A stretch of DNA of 64,000 nt from Citrobacter sp. On2M (GTDB lineage Bacteria; Pseudomonadota; Gammaproteobacteria; Enterobacterales; Enterobacteriaceae), in contig NZ_WPCV01000002.1 in NCBI RefSeq assembly GCF_018035235.1, positions 1 to 64,000 of the forward strand, in the 5' to 3' direction. The translations under genes and the position numbers were made by a program. Every line of letters begins with the position of its first letter. Position 1 is the stretch's first letter. The notes below the pieces were generated by a model. That model was not told the origin of the DNA and searched no databases. It was given only the letters and a program-made list of their open reading frames with translations. Positions 62,441 to 64,000 of this stretch are shown here, one piece after another.

Positions 62441-62899
62441 ATGAGCGTAATGACTACTAACGAAACCCCTGCATCCACAGTAGCAGAACCGGAAGTTTTT
62501 CGAAGAACCCGTAACCGTTTCAACCAGTGGTTACAGGCGGAATTTGACCGACATTATCACACTATGAGGGATGGCGGTTATCGCAGCTTTCTGAAGAAGA
62601 ACCATCCGACGGAGCTGCTGCGCTATGACGAGGCATGTGAGGCCTTACGGCGGGAAGAATTTGCCCGCTTTGCCGAGCTGCAGACGCTGGGGCTGTACCT
62701 GCATCTGCAGGTACAGCAAAAAGAGGCGCAGTTCCGGCGGCGGCGTAACCGCCTGCTGCTGGGGATGACCTTAACGGGCGTGGTGACATCAGTGTTGCTA
62801 TATGGTCACTTTCATCCTGAGCAGTTTTTGCTGATCGGACAGGAGCTGGCGACATTGCCTGGCCGTATCCTCGGATTTGTTGGCCGGCTGGTACCGTAA
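62441..62899 (+). CDS. ICE hypothetical protein with C-terminal membrane helix
   Basis: This 152-residue protein is helical and charged at the N-terminus (RRTRNRFNQWLQAEFDRHYH), with a coiled region (ELQTLGLYLHLQVQQKEAQF) and a membrane helix near the end (LLLGMTLTGVVTSVLLYGHF). It probably sits on the inner membrane. Function unknown. Confidence 0.6.
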   Translation: MSVMTTNETPASTVAEPEVFRRTRNRFNQWLQAEFDRHYHTMRDGGYRSFLKKNHPTELLRYDEACEALRREEFARFAELQTLGLYLHLQVQQKEAQFRRRRNRLLLGMTLTGVVTSVLLYGHFHPEQFLLIGQELATLPGRILGFVGRLVP

Positions 62900-62935
62900 T
62901 CACGAACGCATCCTGCGTTACTGAACCTTATCCCG

Positions 62936-62983
62936 CAGGGAGAGTGACTCCCTGTGGGGCGCTCTCCCTTTTTTTCAGGAGAG
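62936..62983 (+). promoter_or_regulatory. Terminator/antiterminator leader before the ArdC-CbtA-like gene
   Basis: CAGGGAG-AGTGA-CTCCCTG (62936-62954) competes with GGGAGAGTG (62938-62946) pairing with CGCTCTCCC (62960-62968) followed by eight T, an intrinsic terminator. A third possibility pairs CTCTCC with the RBS GGAGAG (62978-62983). The arrangement suggests conditional read-through or translation. Confidence 0.65.
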
Positions 62984-62986
62984 TAT

Positions 62987-64000
62987 ATGAACACACCGTT
63001 ACATCCGGATGATATCAGCCGGTTTATCTCCGGCCGACTTATCAGTAGCCTGGCTGCAGGCCAGGTACCGTGGCGGGGCACAATTCCCGGGTTACCGGAA
63101 CACGCGCTTACGGGCGTGCCGTTTACCGGTATTAACGTACTGTTATTGTGGCAGGCCATGCAGCAGCGTTCGCTTCGTTCAGGAAGGTGGCTGACCGGAG
63201 ATGACCTCCGCCAACTGGGCGGTCAGGTCAGATCCGGTGAAAAGCCAGTCACACTGGTCCGCTACCGGCCTTCGTTATCGCTTTTCAAGGTAATTAACCC
63301 TGAACAGTGTGATGGTCTGCCGGATACGCTGCAACCGGGGTGGCCACTGTCTCCACGACCTCAGCCGTCACTGAATGTGATCCGCGACCTGCTTCAGAAC
63401 AGTGGGGTTCCCGTGATCCACAGGGACAACGTTTTGCCGGTATACCGGGCATTGCATGACCGGATTGAGCTTCCACCCGCGGCATCGTATGCCGGAGAGG
63501 AGACATACTGGCAGGACATACTGAATCTGCTGGTTCAGGCTACCGGACATCCGCAGCGCTTACATCGCTTCGGATTAACAGTGGATACACGTACCGATGA
63601 GGTTCATGAGGCCCTGGTGGCTGAACTGGGCGCTGCTTTTCTGACGGCGTCCCTTGGATTGCCTGGCAGACATCCCTCCCGGCACGACGTGGCTCCCTGG
63701 GCGTCATTTTTAAACGACGACACGTGGCGTCTTTTTAAGGCGGCGGATGCGGCCCGCAGGGCGATGACGTGGCTGTGTGGGCGAAGACCCGCGATGACCA
63801 CGGTGGAGATGTGGCAGAAGATGGCCTCATTGATTCTTGAAACGCATTACGGCTTTCCTCTCGACGACACCACGCTGGGCTGTCGCAGTGTGGTTGAGCA
63901 CCATCTTGAGTGTGGTATTACGCCTCTGATGGCGATTAATGCGCTGGCCCGTATTTACCAGTGGGAACGTTGCGACCAGCCTCAGCGGTCGCTGTTTCTC
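62987..64000 (+). CDS. ArdC-like protein with CbtA-like C-terminal domain (runs off the window)
   Basis: From ATG 62987 an open frame of 338 codons reaches the window end with no stop. The N-terminal 110 residues resemble the ssDNA-binding part of ArdC antirestriction proteins (RLISSLAAGQVPWRG, TGVPFTGINVLLLWQAM). The metallopeptidase part keeps ATGHPQRLHRFG and AELGAAFLTASLGL but lacks the HExxH zinc site (reads LNLLVQATGHP). From about residue 270 (MTTVEMWQKMASLILETHYG, then VVEHHLECGI) it matches the CbtA/YkfI toxin family over about 65 residues. The end is outside the window. Confidence 0.75.
   Translation, partial: MNTPLHPDDISRFISGRLISSLAAGQVPWRGTIPGLPEHALTGVPFTGINVLLLWQAMQQRSLRSGRWLTGDDLRQLGGQVRSGEKPVTLVRYRPSLSLFKVINPEQCDGLPDTLQPGWPLSPRPQPSLNVIRDLLQNSGVPVIHRDNVLPVYRALHDRIELPPAASYAGEETYWQDILNLLVQATGHPQRLHRFGLTVDTRTDEVHEALVAELGAAFLTASLGLPGRHPSRHDVAPWASFLNDDTWRLFKAADAARRAMTWLCGRRPAMTTVEMWQKMASLILETHYGFPLDDTTLGCRSVVEHHLECGITPLMAINALARIYQWERCDQPQRSLFL

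Overview
This window is the left part of an SPI-7/PAPI-1-type integrative and conjugative element (ICE) in a member of the Enterobacteriaceae. The host call rests on an E. coli-type 5S rRNA, a REP sequence and a tRNA-Phe 3' end identical to the E. coli gene. I cannot resolve the genus. Positions 1-987 are chromosome: the end of an rRNA operon, an IS110-type transposase remnant, a GNAT acetyltransferase remnant and a terminator. A 50-bp copy of the tRNA-Phe 3' end (988-1037) marks the element boundary. The intact tRNA gene and the main integrase should lie beyond the right end of the window.

Positions 1.1-11 kb hold replication and maintenance genes: parA, a truncated dnaB, a TraR/DksA zinc finger, DUF2786, DUF2857, a STY4528-type replication protein running in frame into topB, a STY4534-type protein and ssb. 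An Rpn-family nuclease gene and a three-gene cargo (sce7726-type nuclease, beta-family protein, membrane protein) follow. The cargo lies between two copies of the Rpn gene 3' end. Positions 15.2-28.7 kb are a complete type IVB pilus operon, pilL to pilV, with a two-segment, four-tip shufflon and its recombinase rci. Positions 28.8-37.1 kb are accessory: two unknown proteins, an HNH protein, a putative AbiC-type protein, fragments of backbone genes and a KAP-type NTPase.

Positions 37.4-47.5 kb are the mating-pair-formation block: PFL_4693-type, transglycosylase, PFL_4695-type, Mrr-like, TraD, PFL_4697-type, PFL_4710 remnant, PFL_4711-type and TraG-like. The central secretion genes that normally sit between the PFL_4697 and PFL_4710 genes, including the TraC/VirB4-type ATPase, are absent. 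The two partial genes abut. With the dnaB and STY4528/topB junctions this points to an element losing its own transfer and replication functions.

Positions 47.6-56.8 kb carry cargo: a LysE exporter, IbrA/IbrB, and a respiratory module. The module is a TtrS/TtrR-like two-component system divergent from a Tat-exported flavoprotein reductase, a tetraheme cytochrome and a NapC/NirT quinol dehydrogenase, with a perfect FNR box in the promoter region. Positions 57.9-64 kb hold an integrase-like gene, an NTF2-like protein and a run of small ICE genes. The run ends in an ArdC-like protein whose C-terminus resembles the CbtA toxin and which leaves the window.

Two RNA-level features recur. A tandem hairpin element with UUCG loops and compensatory changes occurs three times (9416, 56996, 59829). 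Several small ICE genes have leaders whose hairpins hide the ribosome binding site or form competing terminator and antiterminator structures.
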